Assembly (NCBI GenBank): GCA_024460105.1
Contig: JANFXS010000005.1
Coordinates: 62,001 to 126,000, forward strand
From: Anaerotignum faecicola
GTDB taxonomy: Bacteria > Bacillota > Clostridia > Lachnospirales > Anaerotignaceae
Length of the DNA: 64,000 bases
Direction of reading: 5' to 3'
The notes under the pieces were generated by a model that saw only the letters and a list, made by a program, of their open reading frames with translations, was not told the DNA's origin and ran no database searches. Position numbers and translations under genes: made by a program. Positions 53,161-63,498 of this stretch are shown piece after piece. The first letter of the stretch is position 1; each line of letters starts with the position of its first letter.

Positions 53161-53799
53161 ATGAAATTGGTACTTATCGGCGCTCCGGCAGCGGGTAAAG
53201 GTACACAGGCAAGGAAGCTTATTGCAAAATACAGCTTGGCATATATCTCAACGGGCGACATGCTCCGTGAGGAAGTTGCAAAAGGCACTGAACTTGGCAA
53301 GCAGGTTAAAAGCGTAATGGCAAGCGGCGGACTTGTATCGGACGAAATGATAATCGCTATTGTTAAAGAACGCATCAAGGCTGACGACTGTAAAAACGGA
53401 TTTATTTTGGACGGCTTCCCACGCACTGTCGTACAGGCGCAAAAGCTTGACGAGCTTATAGGGGGCATTGACAAGGCTATCTATATCAATGCGCCGGACG
53501 AGGTTATGCTTGAAAGAATAACAGCGCGCGAAACATGCCCTAAATGCGGAGCTTCATACAATAAAATTTCTATGCCTTCCAAGGTTAAAGGGATATGCGA
53601 CGTATGCGGCGATGAACTTGTACAAAGGAAGGACGACACCCTTGAAGCGGGCAAAGCCCGTCTTGCAACTTTCCACAGCCAAAGCGAGCCGCTTGTCGGA
53701 TACTATGAAAAACAAGGCAGGCTTTTTGAAGTCGACGGACTTAAAGGCGCTGACAGCGTGTTCAGCGATATTGTTGCCGAATTAGGGGAGAAAGCCTAA
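53161..53799 (+). CDS. adk: Adenylate kinase (zinc-containing LID)
   Basis: It converts AMP and ATP to two ADP. The protein has 212 residues. P-loop GAPAAGKGT (residues 8-16), AMP-binding STGDMLR and DGFPRT are present. The LID has four cysteines (Cys126, Cys129, Cys146, Cys149) as in Gram-positive zinc adenylate kinases. ATG 53161 is preferred over the in-frame ATG 53155 because AGAGGGA lies at 53148-53154. It overlaps map by one base. Confidence 0.97.
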   Translation: MKLVLIGAPAAGKGTQARKLIAKYSLAYISTGDMLREEVAKGTELGKQVKSVMASGGLVSDEMIIAIVKERIKADDCKNGFILDGFPRTVVQAQKLDELIGGIDKAIYINAPDEVMLERITARETCPKCGASYNKISMPSKVKGICDVCGDELVQRKDDTLEAGKARLATFHSQSEPLVGYYEKQGRLFEVDGLKGADSVFSDIVAELGEKA

Positions 53800-54545
53800 T
53801 GGGAATATTTATAAAATCTGAAGAACAGATTGAAAAAATGCGCGTTGCCGGGAAAATACTCAAGGACCTTATCGAAGTTTTGAAAAATGAAGTCAGGCCG
53901 GGAGTTACAACGCTTGAACTTGATAAAATTGCCGAAAGCTTCATAAGAGAAAGAGGAGCGGCGCCTAGCTTTAAAGGTTACGGCGGGTTTCCGGCTTCAA
54001 TATGCGCCTCTGTAAACGATGAAGTTATCCACGGTATACCAAGTTTAAGAAAGCTTAGAAACGGCGATATTATAAGTATCGACATGGGTTCATATATCGG
54101 CGGTTTCCACGGCGATTGTGCTAGGACGTTTGCCGTGGGCGAAATAAGCGAGGAAAACCGTAAGCTGATTGACGTTACCGAACAGAGTTTTTTTGAAGGG
54201 ATTAAATTTGCCAAAGCGGGCAATCATCTGTATGAAATCTCTTCGGCTGTACAGAGGTATGTTGAGTCAAACGGGTTTACTGTAGTAAGGGATTATGTAG
54301 GCCATGGCATCGGCAAGGATATGCATGAAGATCCGGCTGTTCCGAACTATAAGCAGATTGGACGCGGGCCGAAGCTCCAAAAGGGTATGGCCCTTGCGAT
54401 AGAACCTATGGTAAATGCCGGAACTTACAATATAAAAGTATTGGACGACGGCTGGACGGTTATAACTGCCGACGGACGCAATGCCGCCCATTATGAAAAC
54501 ACTATTATTATTACCGACGGGGAACCGGAAATACTTACTTTATGA
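53799..54545 (+). CDS. map: Methionine aminopeptidase type I
   Basis: It removes N-terminal methionine from new proteins. The protein has 248 residues. Metal ligands are in IDMGSYIGGFHGDCARTF (two Asp), GHGIGKDMHEDP (His), AIEPMVNAG (Glu) and HYENTIIIT (Glu). Its ATG overlaps the adk TAA (TAATG). Confidence 0.97.
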   Translation: MGIFIKSEEQIEKMRVAGKILKDLIEVLKNEVRPGVTTLELDKIAESFIRERGAAPSFKGYGGFPASICASVNDEVIHGIPSLRKLRNGDIISIDMGSYIGGFHGDCARTFAVGEISEENRKLIDVTEQSFFEGIKFAKAGNHLYEISSAVQRYVESNGFTVVRDYVGHGIGKDMHEDPAVPNYKQIGRGPKLQKGMALAIEPMVNAGTYNIKVLDDGWTVITADGRNAAHYENTIIITDGEPEILTL

Positions 54546-54587
54546 TAAAGGATGGTATATAAAAATCACAGTTTGAGGTGAGCGTAG

Positions 54588-54854
54588 ATGGAATACACCC
54601 AAGGTCAAGTGGTTTATTCAAAAAGTGGGCGTGACAAAACCCTGCCTTTTGTGGTATTATCAGTAGACGGGGAATACCTTATATTGGCGGACGGTGATAA
54701 ACGTACCATTGAACATCCTAAGCGTAAAAAAATTAAGCATGTTCAGAAAACCAATTATATTTGTTTGAGTATTCAGGAAAAGCTCGTTAACAAAAGCTAT
54801 ATGCTTAATGCGGATATAAGAAAAGCGCTGAAGGAATTCAGCCAGAGAAGTTAA
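54588..54854 (+). CDS. KOW-domain RNA-binding protein (L14e-like)
   Basis: An 88-residue protein with YTQGQVVYSKSGRDKTLPFV, then LILADGDKRTIEHPKRKKIK. The KOW-like start and basic KRKKIKHVQKTN segment match the KOW-domain protein found between map and infA in many Clostridia. It has no assigned function; translation-related RNA binding is inferred from fold and position. Confidence 0.87.
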   Translation: MEYTQGQVVYSKSGRDKTLPFVVLSVDGEYLILADGDKRTIEHPKRKKIKHVQKTNYICLSIQEKLVNKSYMLNADIRKALKEFSQRS

Positions 54855-54868
54855 GGAGGTTCTAACGC

Positions 54869-55087
54869 GTGTCTAAAGACGATGTTATAGAGGTAGAGGG
54901 AACCGTTTTGGAGAAACTTCCTAATGCCATGTTCCAGGTTGAGCTTGAAAACGGGCATAAGATATTGGCTCATATCTCCGGCAAACTGAGGATGAATTTT
55001 ATCAGGATATTGCCCGGGGATAAGGTACTCATTGAAATGTCCCCCTATGATTTAACAAAGGGAAGAATTATCTGGAGGGCAAAATAA
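54869..55087 (+). CDS. infA: Translation initiation factor IF-1
   Basis: A 72-residue OB-fold factor that binds the 30S A-site. [20 protein letters not shown] and [20 protein letters not shown] (the first residue being Ile in this protein) are typical. The start is GTG 54869 after TTAAGGAGGTTCTAACGC. Confidence 0.97.
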   Translation: MSKDDVIEVEGTVLEKLPNAMFQVELENGHKILAHISGKLRMNFIRILPGDKVLIEMSPYDLTKGRIIWRAK

Positions 55088-55114
55088 GCAGATTCAGGAA
55101 AGGAGAAATTCACA

Positions 55115-55228
55115 ATGAAGGTTAGACCATCTGTAAAACCAATGTGTGAAAAATGCAGAATCATTAAAAGAAAAGGCCGTGTTATGGTTATCTGTGAAAA
55201 CCCGAAACACAAACAGAAACAGGGCTGA
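55115..55228 (+). CDS. rpmJ: 50S ribosomal protein L36 (zinc type)
   Basis: A 37-residue protein, [20 protein letters not shown] then [13 protein letters not shown], with Cys11, Cys14, Cys27 and His32 as zinc ligands. GGAAAGGAGAAATTC precedes ATG 55115. Confidence 0.97.
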   Translation: MKVRPSVKPMCEKCRIIKRKGRVMVICENPKHKQKQG

Positions 55229-55409
55229 TTTTTATAAAACTACTATGGCTTAATATAGGTGCATGAAACCTTGAAGGCAAGAAGGAAACCGTCATTTCGG
55301 CGGGCCGCGGCTTTGCGGAAGCGGCTGACATTTTATTTTGTATTCCGTAGGGGCAGGGGCCGGACAGACAGATAAACTTATATATTATTAATGGAGGTGC
55401 AAAGTACAC

Positions 55410-55778
55410 ATGGCACGTATCGCTGGTGTAGATTTACCAAGGGAAAAACGCGTTGAAATTGGCCTTACTTACGTTTACGGCATTGGTCATGCAAGCGCTA
55501 TCAGAATATTAAAAGAAGCAGGCGTTAATCCTGATACAAGGGTTAGGGATTTAACTGACGACGAAGTTTCAAAAATCCGTGACGTGATTGACAAATCACA
55601 GAAGGTTGAAGGCGATTTAAGAAGGGAAATAGCTTTAAATATTAAACGTCTTGTTGAAATCGGCTGCTACAGGGGCATCCGTCACAGAAAAGGCCTTCCT
55701 GTAAGAGGACAGAAAACAAAAACAAACGCTAGGACAAGAAAAGGCCCTAGGAAAACAGTTGCAAATAAGAAGAAATAA
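55410..55778 (+). CDS. rpsM: 30S ribosomal protein S13
   Basis: A 122-residue head protein contacting P-site t[23 protein letters not shown] and [20 protein letters not shown] are conserved. A spacer of 181 bp after rpmJ contains GC-rich dyads near 55300-55325 but no promoter was clear. Confidence 0.98.
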   Translation: MARIAGVDLPREKRVEIGLTYVYGIGHASAIRILKEAGVNPDTRVRDLTDDEVSKIRDVIDKSQKVEGDLRREIALNIKRLVEIGCYRGIRHRKGLPVRGQKTKTNARTRKGPRKTVANKKK

Positions 55779-55800
55779 GTAAGAGGAGGGTACTTGCAAA

Positions 55801-56202
55801 ATGGCAAAGAAAGCTGTTAAAAAAGCAACTACACGCAGACGTCGTGACAAAAAACATGTTGAACGCGGTCAGGCTCATATTCAGTCTACCTTTAATAATA
55901 CAATCGTAACAATTACAGATACAGCAGGAAACGCACTTTCATGGGCAAGCGCCGGACAGTTAGGGTTCAGGGGTTCAAGAAAGTCAACTCCGTATGCGGC
56001 TCAGATGGCGGCAGACACAGCGGCTCAGGCTTGCTCGGATTACGGCCTTAAAAGCGTTGAAGTTTTCGTTAAAGGCCCGGGCAGCGGACGTGAAGCTGCT
56101 ATCCGCGCCCTTCAGGCAGCGGGCCTCAGCGTTACAATGATTAAAGACGTTACTCCTGTTCCACACAACGGATGCAGGCCGCCAAAACGCAGAAGAGTCT
56201 AA
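55801..56202 (+). CDS. rpsK: 30S ribosomal protein S11
   Basis: A 133-residue platform protein. [20 protein letters not shown] and the C-terminal [15 protein letters not shown] are diagnostic. AAGAGGAGGGTAC precedes the ATG. Confidence 0.98.
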   Translation: MAKKAVKKATTRRRRDKKHVERGQAHIQSTFNNTIVTITDTAGNALSWASAGQLGFRGSRKSTPYAAQMAADTAAQACSDYGLKSVEVFVKGPGSGREAAIRALQAAGLSVTMIKDVTPVPHNGCRPPKRRRV

Positions 56203-56221
56203 TTAGGAGGTGCTCAGTTAA

Positions 56222-56824
56222 ATGGCAAGAGATATGGTACCAGTTCTTAAAAGATGCAGGTCGCTTGACCTTGATCCGATATATTTAGGAATTGCAAAGA
56301 AATCTAAAAAACAACCGCAGAACACAAGAAGGAAAATAAGCGAATACGGCCTTCAGATGAGGGAAAAACAGAAAGCTAAATTTATCTACGGCGTTCTTGA
56401 AAAGCAGTTCAGGGGCTACTATGCAAAAGCTGAAAAAATGGCTAAAAAAGAAGGTATCCCGGGCGAAAACTTACTTATGTTATTAGAGCTTAGGCTTGAT
56501 AACGTTATGTTCAGGCTTGGATACGGCCGTACAAGGAAGGAAGCAAGGCAGATTGTACGCCACAAACATGTGCTTGTTAACGGAAAGCCTGTTGATATCC
56601 CTTCATACCAGCTTAAAGTAGGCGATACTGTTGAAATTAAAGAACAGTACAAAAATGCACAGAGATATAAAGACGTGCTTGAAGTAACAGATACAAGGAT
56701 TGTTCCGGAATGGCTTTCGGCAAATCATGACGCTTTAAGCGGCAGCATTGTTGCAAGGCCTCAGAGGGCTCAGATTGACGTTCCTGTTGAAGAAACATTA
56801 ATTGTCGAGCTCTACTCAAAATAA
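56222..56824 (+). CDS. rpsD: 30S ribosomal protein S4
   Basis: A 200-residue primary 16S-binding protein. RKISEYGLQMREKQKAKFIY and the S4 domain RLGYGRTRKEARQIVRHKHV are present. The N-terminus (MARDMVPVLKRCRSLDLDPI) lacks the four-Cys zinc site found in some S4 proteins. Confidence 0.98.
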   Translation: MARDMVPVLKRCRSLDLDPIYLGIAKKSKKQPQNTRRKISEYGLQMREKQKAKFIYGVLEKQFRGYYAKAEKMAKKEGIPGENLLMLLELRLDNVMFRLGYGRTRKEARQIVRHKHVLVNGKPVDIPSYQLKVGDTVEIKEQYKNAQRYKDVLEVTDTRIVPEWLSANHDALSGSIVARPQRAQIDVPVEETLIVELYSK

Positions 56825-56973
56825 TAAAGATATGAGAATTAAGTTCCCGCGCTTTAGAATAAGCGTGGGTACTTACTTCTTTATTTCAGCGGTGGAAATT
56901 TTTCCCTGCTTTGTAAAGTTTAACTATGCCGGTGAAGCGGCAAAAACTAAAATCCATAGGGGAGGTTTGAATA

Positions 56974-57933
56974 GTGTTCGAGTTTGAGAAACCTCGTATC
57001 GAAATTGCTGAAATGGCACAAGACGGAACATATGGACGTTTTGTTGTTGAACCCCTTGAAAGAGGATATGGAACAACACTTGGCAATTCGCTTAGGCGGA
57101 TACTTCTTTCTTCATTGCCGGGCGTTGCTGTTAGCAATGTCAAAATTGACGGAGTGCTCCATGAATTTAGCACTGTTGCGGGCGTTAAGGAAGACGTAAC
57201 GGAAATTATACTTAACCTTAAAGGCCTTGCTATAAAGAACACAAGCGACAGCTATGAGCCGAAGGTTGCCTATATCGACGTTGACGGCGAGGGCGAAGTT
57301 AAAGGATCGGATATCAAGGCCGACAGCGATATTGAGATAATGAACCCAGACCACCATATCGCAACTTTAAGCGGAGGCCCTAACAGCAAGCTTTATATGG
57401 AGATTACCATTACAAGAGGGCGGGGCTATGTCGGCAGCGACAAAAATAAAAAAGACGATCAGCCGATCGGCATGCTCCCTGTAGACTCAATTTATACGCC
57501 TGTAAGGCGGGTTAATTTCCTTGTTGAAAACACAAGGGTCGGCCAGATTACAGACTATGACAAGCTTACGCTGGAAGTTTGGACAAACGGCACTATAACG
57601 CCGGACGACGCCGTCAGCTACGGCGCGAAAATTTTAAACGAGCACCTTAACCTTTTTGTAGACCTTTCGGAAAACGCTAAGAATGCCGAGATAATGGTTG
57701 AAAAAGAGGAAGGCAAGAAAGAAAAAGTTCTTGAAATGAGTATTGAAGAGCTTGATCTTTCCGTGCGTTCGTATAACTGCCTTAAACGTGCGGGAATCAA
57801 CACTGTTGAAGACCTTGCAAGCAAGACGGAAGAAGAAATGATGAAAGTGCGGAACCTGGGACGCAAATCCTTGGAAGAAGTGCTTAACAAAATGGCGGAG
57901 CTTGGGCTTGCATTAAGGCCTGGCGACGAATAA
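56974..57933 (+). CDS. rpoA: DNA-directed RNA polymerase alpha subunit
   Basis: A 319-residue alpha subunit. N-terminal assembly domain: [20 protein letters not shown] (with the GNSLRR signature). C-terminal DNA/activator-binding domain after about residue 245: [20 protein letters not shown]. The start is GTG 56974 after GGGGAGGTTTGAATA. A CCCGCGCTT/AAGCGTGGG hairpin at 56848-56871 lies between rpsD and rpoA. Confidence 0.98.
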   Translation: MFEFEKPRIEIAEMAQDGTYGRFVVEPLERGYGTTLGNSLRRILLSSLPGVAVSNVKIDGVLHEFSTVAGVKEDVTEIILNLKGLAIKNTSDSYEPKVAYIDVDGEGEVKGSDIKADSDIEIMNPDHHIATLSGGPNSKLYMEITITRGRGYVGSDKNKKDDQPIGMLPVDSIYTPVRRVNFLVENTRVGQITDYDKLTLEVWTNGTITPDDAVSYGAKILNEHLNLFVDLSENAKNAEIMVEKEEGKKEKVLEMSIEELDLSVRSYNCLKRAGINTVEDLASKTEEEMMKVRNLGRKSLEEVLNKMAELGLALRPGDE

Positions 57934-58013
57934 TTATTAAAAGCAGGCGTTAATTTATCATTAAATATTTGGATTAACAGCGGCTGTGTTTGTAACTATT
58001 GTTAATAAAGCGG

Positions 58014-58070
58014 GCAAGGTTGCACTGGGACGTAAGACCGAAGGAGCTGTCGCAGTGGGGTAAACCTTGC
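58014..58070 (+). promoter_or_regulatory. Stem-loop RNA between rpoA and rplQ
   Basis: GCAAGGTT (58014-58021) pairs with AACCTTGC (58063-58070); inside, CACTG (58023-58027) pairs with CAGTG (58053-58057). The 160 bp spacer otherwise lacks features. It could be an r-protein binding site or an mRNA-processing element. Confidence 0.55.
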
Positions 58071-58093
58071 GTCAAACAGGAGGATTTTAAATT

Positions 58094-58636
58094 ATGACTG
58101 CATCAGGATACAGGAAACTCGGAAAAACATCTTCACAGAGGAAAGCCCTTTTAAGGAACCAGGTTACAAATCTTTTATACCATGGCAAAATTACAACAAC
58201 AGACACAAGGGCAAAAGAGGTTAGGAGAATCGCTGAGAAGATGATTACTCTTGCCGTTAAAGAAAAAGATAACTTTACAGAAGTCGAAGTTATGGCTAAA
58301 GTGCCTAAAAAAGACGAAAACGGCAAACGCGTTAAAGAAGTTGTTAACGGCAAAAAAGTAACGGTTTATGATGAAGTTAAGAAAACAATCAAGAAAGACA
58401 ACCCTTCAAGGTTAAATGCAAGAAGGAAAATGCTTGCTTATCTTTATCCTGTAACAGAAATGCCGAAAGACGGAAGGAAAGCAAGGAAGCTCGCTAAGGA
58501 AGTAGATATGTGCGCTAAACTTTTTGACGAAATCGCGCCGAAATATGCTGACCGCAAAGGCGGGTACACAAGGATGATTAAGCTTGGCATGCGTAAAGGC
58601 GACGCTGCCGAAATGGTTATTTTAGAGCTTGTATAA
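58094..58636 (+). CDS. rplQ: 50S ribosomal protein L17 with internal insertion
   Basis: [20 protein letters not shown] opens L17 and [20 protein letters not shown] closes it. At 180 residues it is longer than the common 113-130. The extra stretch lies in the middle (about residues 70-115: [20 protein letters not shown] onward), an insertion seen in some Clostridia. AACAGGAGGATTTTAAATT precedes the ATG. Confidence 0.96.
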   Translation: MTASGYRKLGKTSSQRKALLRNQVTNLLYHGKITTTDTRAKEVRRIAEKMITLAVKEKDNFTEVEVMAKVPKKDENGKRVKEVVNGKKVTVYDEVKKTIKKDNPSRLNARRKMLAYLYPVTEMPKDGRKARKLAKEVDMCAKLFDEIAPKYADRKGGYTRMIKLGMRKGDAAEMVILELV

Positions 58637-58668
58637 TATGCTGCTTTAAACGTCTTAAGGCGTAAATC

Positions 58669-58700
58669 AATGGGGATTAAGTTGGCTTAATCCCCATTTT
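58669..58700 (+). terminator. Terminator after rplQ
   Basis: Perfect 12 bp arms ATGGGGATTAAG and CTTAATCCCCAT with a TTGG loop, followed by TTTT. It ends the S10-spc-alpha cluster. Confidence 0.95.
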
Positions 58701-59093
58701 TGAGATTGAGGCAAATTAAAATTCGCCTTATGGGACAACATAATATTTCTTACTTTATTTGTGGTTTTTATTAAGAACAGGGTACGGCTGGTTTTAATAA
58801 AAACTATAAATTCTTTGCATTTTTGCTTTTTTATGGCCCGCTTTGGAAATTAAGTTTATATTATAGGAAAGAATAAGTTTTGGAAACGTAAGGCCGGTAT
58901 AAATATAAGATGATTGAGGGCGTATTGTATCAGGCTTAGACGGCGCGGCATTTGAGAGAATACGGCTTAAAATGGCATGAAGGATTTGGAGCGGAAGATT
59001 AGCGGGCGGCAGATTTTTAAACTGTAAGGCGCTTGCAGTAAGAAGAAAAAACAGGCAGGCTTTTATAAGAACCTTATAAATGGGGTGGATTAG
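58701..59093. other. 393 bp gap between rplQ and the ECF genes
   Basis: No gene, RNA family or strong promoter was recognised. The last part (about 58,910-59,093) is purine-rich. Confidence 0.6.
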
Positions 59094-59963
59094 ATGGATT
59101 TAATGGTGAAGTCCGAAAATTTAAAATATGAGTATAAAAGAACTTTTGAAAATGGGAACGAAACGCACACTGAAACTGTAGTCGCCCTTAACGGCGTTAG
59201 TATAGAAATCGAAAGGGGCAGCTTCGTAGCCGTTTTAGGACATAACGGGAGCGGAAAATCAACCTTTGCAAAACATATTAACGCGCTTATTAAACCGACG
59301 GAAGGCACGATTATTGTAGACGGATACGACACGGCGAATGATGAATTTATATGGAATATAAGGCAGAGCGCCGGCATGGTTTTCCAAAACCCCGATAATC
59401 AGATTGTAGCGACGGTAGTCGAAGAGGATGTGGCTTTCGGTCCGGAAAATCTTGGTATCGAGCCTAAGGAGATCCGAAGGAGGGTTGACGCGGCGCTTGA
59501 AAATGTCGGAATGGCCGAATTTAAAAAGCATACGCCAAGCAAACTTAGCGGCGGACAGAAACAGAGGATTGCCATTGCGGGAATACTTGCAATGAAACCC
59601 AAATGCATAGTTCTGGATGAGCCAACCGCAATGCTTGATCCCATAGGGCGACGGGACGTTATTGAAACGGTTAAACGCCTTAATAAAGAAGAAGGCATAA
59701 CAATTGTCCTTATTACGCACTATATGGACGAAACTGTCGGAGCTGACAAAGTTATTGTTATAGATAACGGAAATGTCGTGATGCAGGGAGCTCCCAGGGA
59801 AATATTCGTTCAGGTGGAAACTTTAAAAAAGTATGGCCTGGACGTTCCGCAGGCCACGGAAATAGCATATAATTTACGCAGATTGGGAATAGATATTCCG
59901 GCGGATATATTAACGGCAGATGAAATGGTAGGTGCGGTATGTCAATTAAAATCAACCATTTAA
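59094..59963 (+). CDS. ecfA1: Energy-coupling factor transporter ATPase 1
   Basis: One of two ATPases of the shared ECF vitamin-uptake module, 289 residues. Walker [11 protein letters not shown]-loop VFQNPDNQ, signature LSGGQKQR, Walker B CIVLDEP. The FQNPDNQ form is typical of EcfA1. GGGGTGGATTAG precedes the ATG. Its end overlaps ecfA2 by 25 bp. Confidence 0.96.
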   Translation: MDLMVKSENLKYEYKRTFENGNETHTETVVALNGVSIEIERGSFVAVLGHNGSGKSTFAKHINALIKPTEGTIIVDGYDTANDEFIWNIRQSAGMVFQNPDNQIVATVVEEDVAFGPENLGIEPKEIRRRVDAALENVGMAEFKKHTPSKLSGGQKQRIAIAGILAMKPKCIVLDEPTAMLDPIGRRDVIETVKRLNKEEGITIVLITHYMDETVGADKVIVIDNGNVVMQGAPREIFVQVETLKKYGLDVPQATEIAYNLRRLGIDIPADILTADEMVGAVCQLKSTI

Positions 59964-60796
59964 CACATATTTACAATGAAGGCACGGCCATGGCAAAAAC
60001 GGCTTTGGACGATGTGAATTTAGAGATTAACGACGGGGAATTTATAGGGCTGATCGGCCATACGGGAAGCGGAAAATCAACTTTGATACAGCACCTTAAC
60101 GCCCTTATTAAGCCTACGGGCGGTGAAATCCTCTTAAACGGCGTCGATATAAACGCCGATAAAAGCAAATTAAAGAATATCAGGCAAAAGGTCGGGCTTG
60201 TTTTCCAGTATCCGGAGCATCAGCTTTTTGAAATGACGGTTTATAAAGATGTATGTTACGGCCCGGCAAACTTAGGCCTTGACGAAAAAGAAATTGATAA
60301 GAGAGCGCGGGAATCGCTTGAAACTGTCGGAATAAGCGAAGATATATTTGAAAAATCGCCTTTTGAGTTAAGCGGCGGGCAGAAAAGGCGCGTTGCCATA
60401 GCCGGAATACTTGCCATGAAGCCGGAAGTGCTCATATTGGACGAGCCGACGGCGGGACTTGATCCGAAAGGCCGCGATGAAATACTGGACGCCGTAAAAG
60501 AAATGCATAAAAGGCTTGGCATAACAGTTATACTTGTTTCCCACAGCATGGAGGACGTTGCAAGGCTGGTAGACAGGATAATTGTAATGCATAAAGGAAA
60601 GGCGGCCCTTACGGGAACTCCAAAAGAAGTTTTTGCCCAAGCCGAATTTTTGGAAAGTATTGGCCTTGCGGCGCCGCAGGCAAGTTATATAATGAAGGGC
60701 CTCAGGGAAAAGGGATTTGACGTGCCTGAAGATATTTTTACTATAGACGATGCGACAAAGGCTATATATGAGCTTATAAACGGGGTGAAACCATAA
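59939..60796 (+). CDS. ecfA2: Energy-coupling factor transporter ATPase 2
   Basis: The second ECF ATPase, 285 residues. Walker [11 protein letters not shown]-loop [11 protein letters not shown] (the EcfA2 form), signature LSGGQKRR, Walker [13 protein letters not shown]. Start ATG 59939 lies inside ecfA1 with GGTGCGG ahead. Its stop precedes the ecfT ATG directly. Confidence 0.96.
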   Translation: MSIKINHLTHIYNEGTAMAKTALDDVNLEINDGEFIGLIGHTGSGKSTLIQHLNALIKPTGGEILLNGVDINADKSKLKNIRQKVGLVFQYPEHQLFEMTVYKDVCYGPANLGLDEKEIDKRARESLETVGISEDIFEKSPFELSGGQKRRVAIAGILAMKPEVLILDEPTAGLDPKGRDEILDAVKEMHKRLGITVILVSHSMEDVARLVDRIIVMHKGKAALTGTPKEVFAQAEFLESIGLAAPQASYIMKGLREKGFDVPEDIFTIDDATKAIYELINGVKP

Positions 60797-61600
60797 ATGA
60801 TTAGGGATATAACAATAGGACAGTATTATATGGTGGATTCCTTTATCCACAGGCTTGATCCGCGGTTGAAAATAGCGGCTGTTTTCACTTATGTCATATG
60901 CCTGTTTATAATTGACGATATTTATACATATGCTTTTTCAATAGCGGCTTTGGCGGCGGCTATTGCCGTTTCAAAAGTCCCCCTTAAATTTATTTTAAGG
61001 GGAATAAAAAGCATTATGATAATTATAATCTTGACGGCTCTTATTAATGTGCTTACAACGAAAGGCCAGCATGTATTCTACCAGTGGGGATTTATTACCG
61101 TGACGCTTGAAGGTGTGTATATGGCGGTAAAGATGGTTGTAAGGCTTATAATGCTTATTATAAGCTCGTCGCTTCTGACGCTCACAACAACGCCGATACA
61201 GCTTACAGACGGTATCGAATATTTATTGAAACCGTTTTCAAAAATTGGCGTGCCTTCCCATGAAATAGCAATGATGATGACTATAGCGCTGAGATTCATA
61301 CCTACGCTCCTTGACGAAACCGACAAAATTATGAAAGCGCAGCAGGCAAGGGGCGCGGATTTTGAAACAGGCGGACTTATGCAGAAAGCCAAAAGCCTTG
61401 TGCCGATTCTTGTGCCGCTTTTTATATCGGCCTTCAGGCGCGCCGACGAGCTTGCAATGGCTATGGAAGCAAGATGTTATAACGGCGGCAATAACAGAAC
61501 GAGAATGAATGAAATGGCTTTTACAAAGGCCGATCTTTATGCGGCGGCGGCAGTATGTTTTTATGTTGCGGTTACAATTATACTGATGGTGGCGCTATGA
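60797..61600 (+). CDS. ecfT: Energy-coupling factor transporter transmembrane protein
   Basis: The membrane scaffold that links the ATPases to substrate-specific S components, 267 residues. The early DSFIHRLDPRLKIAAVFTY and the coupling-helix Ala-Arg-Gly motif in KAQQARGADFETGG are typical; the second, Ala-Met-Glu-Ala-Arg, lies near AMAMEARCYNGG. The S components are probably encoded elsewhere. Confidence 0.96.
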   Translation: MIRDITIGQYYMVDSFIHRLDPRLKIAAVFTYVICLFIIDDIYTYAFSIAALAAAIAVSKVPLKFILRGIKSIMIIIILTALINVLTTKGQHVFYQWGFITVTLEGVYMAVKMVVRLIMLIISSSLLTLTTTPIQLTDGIEYLLKPFSKIGVPSHEIAMMMTIALRFIPTLLDETDKIMKAQQARGADFETGGLMQKAKSLVPILVPLFISAFRRADELAMAMEARCYNGGNNRTRMNEMAFTKADLYAAAAVCFYVAVTIILMVAL

Positions 61601-62352
61601 TGAAAAAAAGGATAATGATTACTGTGGCATATGATGGCAGCGAATATTTCGGTTGGCAGAAACAGGCCGATAAAAGCTGCCCGACGGTGCAGGAAACTTT
61701 GGAAAAGTCGCTCGGCGTTTTTTTTAAGCAGGAAATAAACTGCATAGGGGCAAGCCGCACTGACAGGGGCGTCCATGCCTTCGGTCAGAGAGCTGTGATA
61801 GAGGTTTATACAACCGTTCCGACGGAAAAGCTTCCTATGGCGCTTCATTCATTCCTGCCGGAGGACATTTCTGTTGTGGACGCCGTAGAGGTGGAGGAGA
61901 ACTTCCATCCGAGATACGACTGTATACAAAAAACGTATGAATATAAAATATATAATGCAAAGTACAGGAACCCTGTTTTTAGGAAATACAGTGAATTTAA
62001 TCATAACAATTTGGATATAATAGCCATGGACGCAGCCGCAAAGGCGCTTATAGGCGAACATGATTTTAAATCGTTTGCCGCAAGCGGCGGCAGTGCAAAA
62101 ACGAGCGTAAGAACAATTTTTGACATTTCCGTAAAAAAAAGCGGCGATTTTATCATTATAAGGGTAACGGGAAACGGATTCCTTTACAATATGGTGAGGA
62201 TTATTGCCGGAACGCTTATACTGGCGGGAGAAGGCAAGATCGACCGCCGCGGCGTCAAAGAGATACTCGAAGCAAAAGACAGGACGAAAGCCGGCAAAAC
62301 GGCAGGCCCGCAGGGCCTTACGCTTGTGGAAATTAAGTATGACAAATACTAA
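61597..62352 (+). CDS. truA: tRNA pseudouridine(38-40) synthase
   Basis: It makes pseudouridine at positions 38-40 of tRNA. The protein has about 251 residues; catalytic Asp lies in SRTDRGVHA, with RYDCIQKTYEYKIYN and GNGFLYNMVRIIAGTLI. Start: ATGATG at 61597/61600 overlaps the ecfT stop (ATGA), so the two are coupled. Confidence 0.96.
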   Translation: MMKKRIMITVAYDGSEYFGWQKQADKSCPTVQETLEKSLGVFFKQEINCIGASRTDRGVHAFGQRAVIEVYTTVPTEKLPMALHSFLPEDISVVDAVEVEENFHPRYDCIQKTYEYKIYNAKYRNPVFRKYSEFNHNNLDIIAMDAAAKALIGEHDFKSFAASGGSAKTSVRTIFDISVKKSGDFIIIRVTGNGFLYNMVRIIAGTLILAGEGKIDRRGVKEILEAKDRTKAGKTAGPQGLTLVEIKYDKY

Positions 62353-62360
62353 AATTACCC

Positions 62361-62389
62361 TTGACACACCCGGACAGTTGTATTATACT
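62361..62389 (+). promoter_or_regulatory. Promoter of the rplM-rpsI operon
   Basis: TTGACA at 62361-62366, a 17 bp spacer and TATACT at 62384-62389, just after the truA stop. Confidence 0.85.
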
Positions 62390-62394
62390 AGTTC

Positions 62395-62555
62395 TGTTCG
62401 ACAGCCACTTAAAAACTCGTTAGCCCCGAGTTTTGAAATATAGGAAATTTACAATAATGTGTTGTTTTGCGATTGGTTTTGGCTTTAAGCCCCCCACAAG
62501 CTTGAAGCAAAAGCTTTTGGCAAAGCGTTTTGATTTTAAGGAGGTTACGTTAACT
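62395..62555 (+). promoter_or_regulatory. Leader RNA of rplM (candidate L13 leader)
   Basis: Between promoter and rplM lie the hairpin AAAACTCG/CGAGTTTT (62412-62434) and a second dyad built on AAGCTT (near 62499-62515) just before AAGGAGG. L13 leaders occur here in many Firmicutes; binding of L13 is inferred. Confidence 0.6.
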
Positions 62556-62993
62556 ATGAGGACAACATACATAGCTAAACAAGCTGATATTGAAAGAAAA
62601 TGGTATGTTGTAGACGCCAGTGGCAAAACATTAGGCCGTCTTGCATCTGAAATCGCAAAGGTTTTAAAAGGCAAAAACAAACCTATGTACACATCTTTTA
62701 TTGATACGGGAGATTATGTAATTGTTGTAAACGCTGAAAAAATTGCCGTTACAGGCAAAAAAATGGATCAGAAGCTTTACACCCATCATACAGGCCATAT
62801 CGGCGGCTTAAAACAGGTTACTTTAAAAAGAATGTTGGAAACAAAGCCAGAAGCAGTTATTACACATGCTGTAAAAGGTATGCTTCCTAAAAATACGCTT
62901 GGCAGGAATATGATTAAAAAACTCCATGTTTATGCCGGTCCTGACCACAGGCATGAAGCACAGAAACCTGAAGTTTTAGAAATCAACGCTTAA
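62556..62993 (+). CDS. rplM: 50S ribosomal protein L13
   Basis: A 145-residue early assembly protein. [40 protein letters not shown] and [19 protein letters not shown] are diagnostic. ATG 62556 follows AAGGAGGTTACGTTAACT; the frame is open upstream through the leader. Confidence 0.98.
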   Translation: MRTTYIAKQADIERKWYVVDASGKTLGRLASEIAKVLKGKNKPMYTSFIDTGDYVIVVNAEKIAVTGKKMDQKLYTHHTGHIGGLKQVTLKRMLETKPEAVITHAVKGMLPKNTLGRNMIKKLHVYAGPDHRHEAQKPEVLEINA

Positions 62994-63016
62994 TTTAGGA
63001 AGAGGGAGGAAGCAAA

Positions 63017-63409
63017 ATGGCAGTAGCAAGATATTACGGCACAGGCAGAAGGAAATCATCTGTTGCAAGGGTTTACTTAGTACCGGGCAGCGGAAATATT
63101 ACTATAAATAAAAGAAGCATAGACGATTATTTCGGTCTTGAAACATTAAAGCTTATTGTTCGTCAGCCTCTTGAGCTTACGGAAACAGGCGCAAAATTCG
63201 ACGTTCTCGTTAATGTTCACGGCGGCGGATATACAGGCCAGGCAGGCGCTATCAGGCACGGTATTTCAAGGGCTTTGCTCGAAGCGGACAGCGATTACAG
63301 GCCTTCTTTAAAGAAAGCCGGATTTTTAACGCGTGATCCAAGGATGAAAGAAAGAAAGAAATACGGTCTCAAGGCAGCTCGTCGCGCGCCTCAGTTCAGC
63401 AAGAGATAA
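63017..63409 (+). CDS. rpsI: 30S ribosomal protein S9
   Basis: A 130-residue protein whose C-terminal tail reaches P-site t[23 protein letters not shown] and the C-terminal [17 protein letters not shown] are conserved. The mobile-element boundary lies just beyond this gene; the coding 3' end is intact. Confidence 0.98.
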   Translation: MAVARYYGTGRRKSSVARVYLVPGSGNITINKRSIDDYFGLETLKLIVRQPLELTETGAKFDVLVNVHGGGYTGQAGAIRHGISRALLEADSDYRPSLKKAGFLTRDPRMKERKKYGLKAARRAPQFSKR

Positions 63410-63440
63410 TCTGCTGTTCAAACCGTATCAAAATGGTTCA

Positions 63441-63474
63441 AAAACCCCGGAAAATCAAGGTTTTCCGGGGTTTT
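63441..63474 (+). terminator. Terminator after rpsI
   Basis: Perfect 14-base arms AAAACCCCGGAAAA and TTTTCCGGGGTTTT with a six-base loop. It is the last feature that clearly belongs to the host r-protein operon. Confidence 0.95.
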
Positions 63475-63498
63475 ACTGTATCTAAACGGGCTGATATG

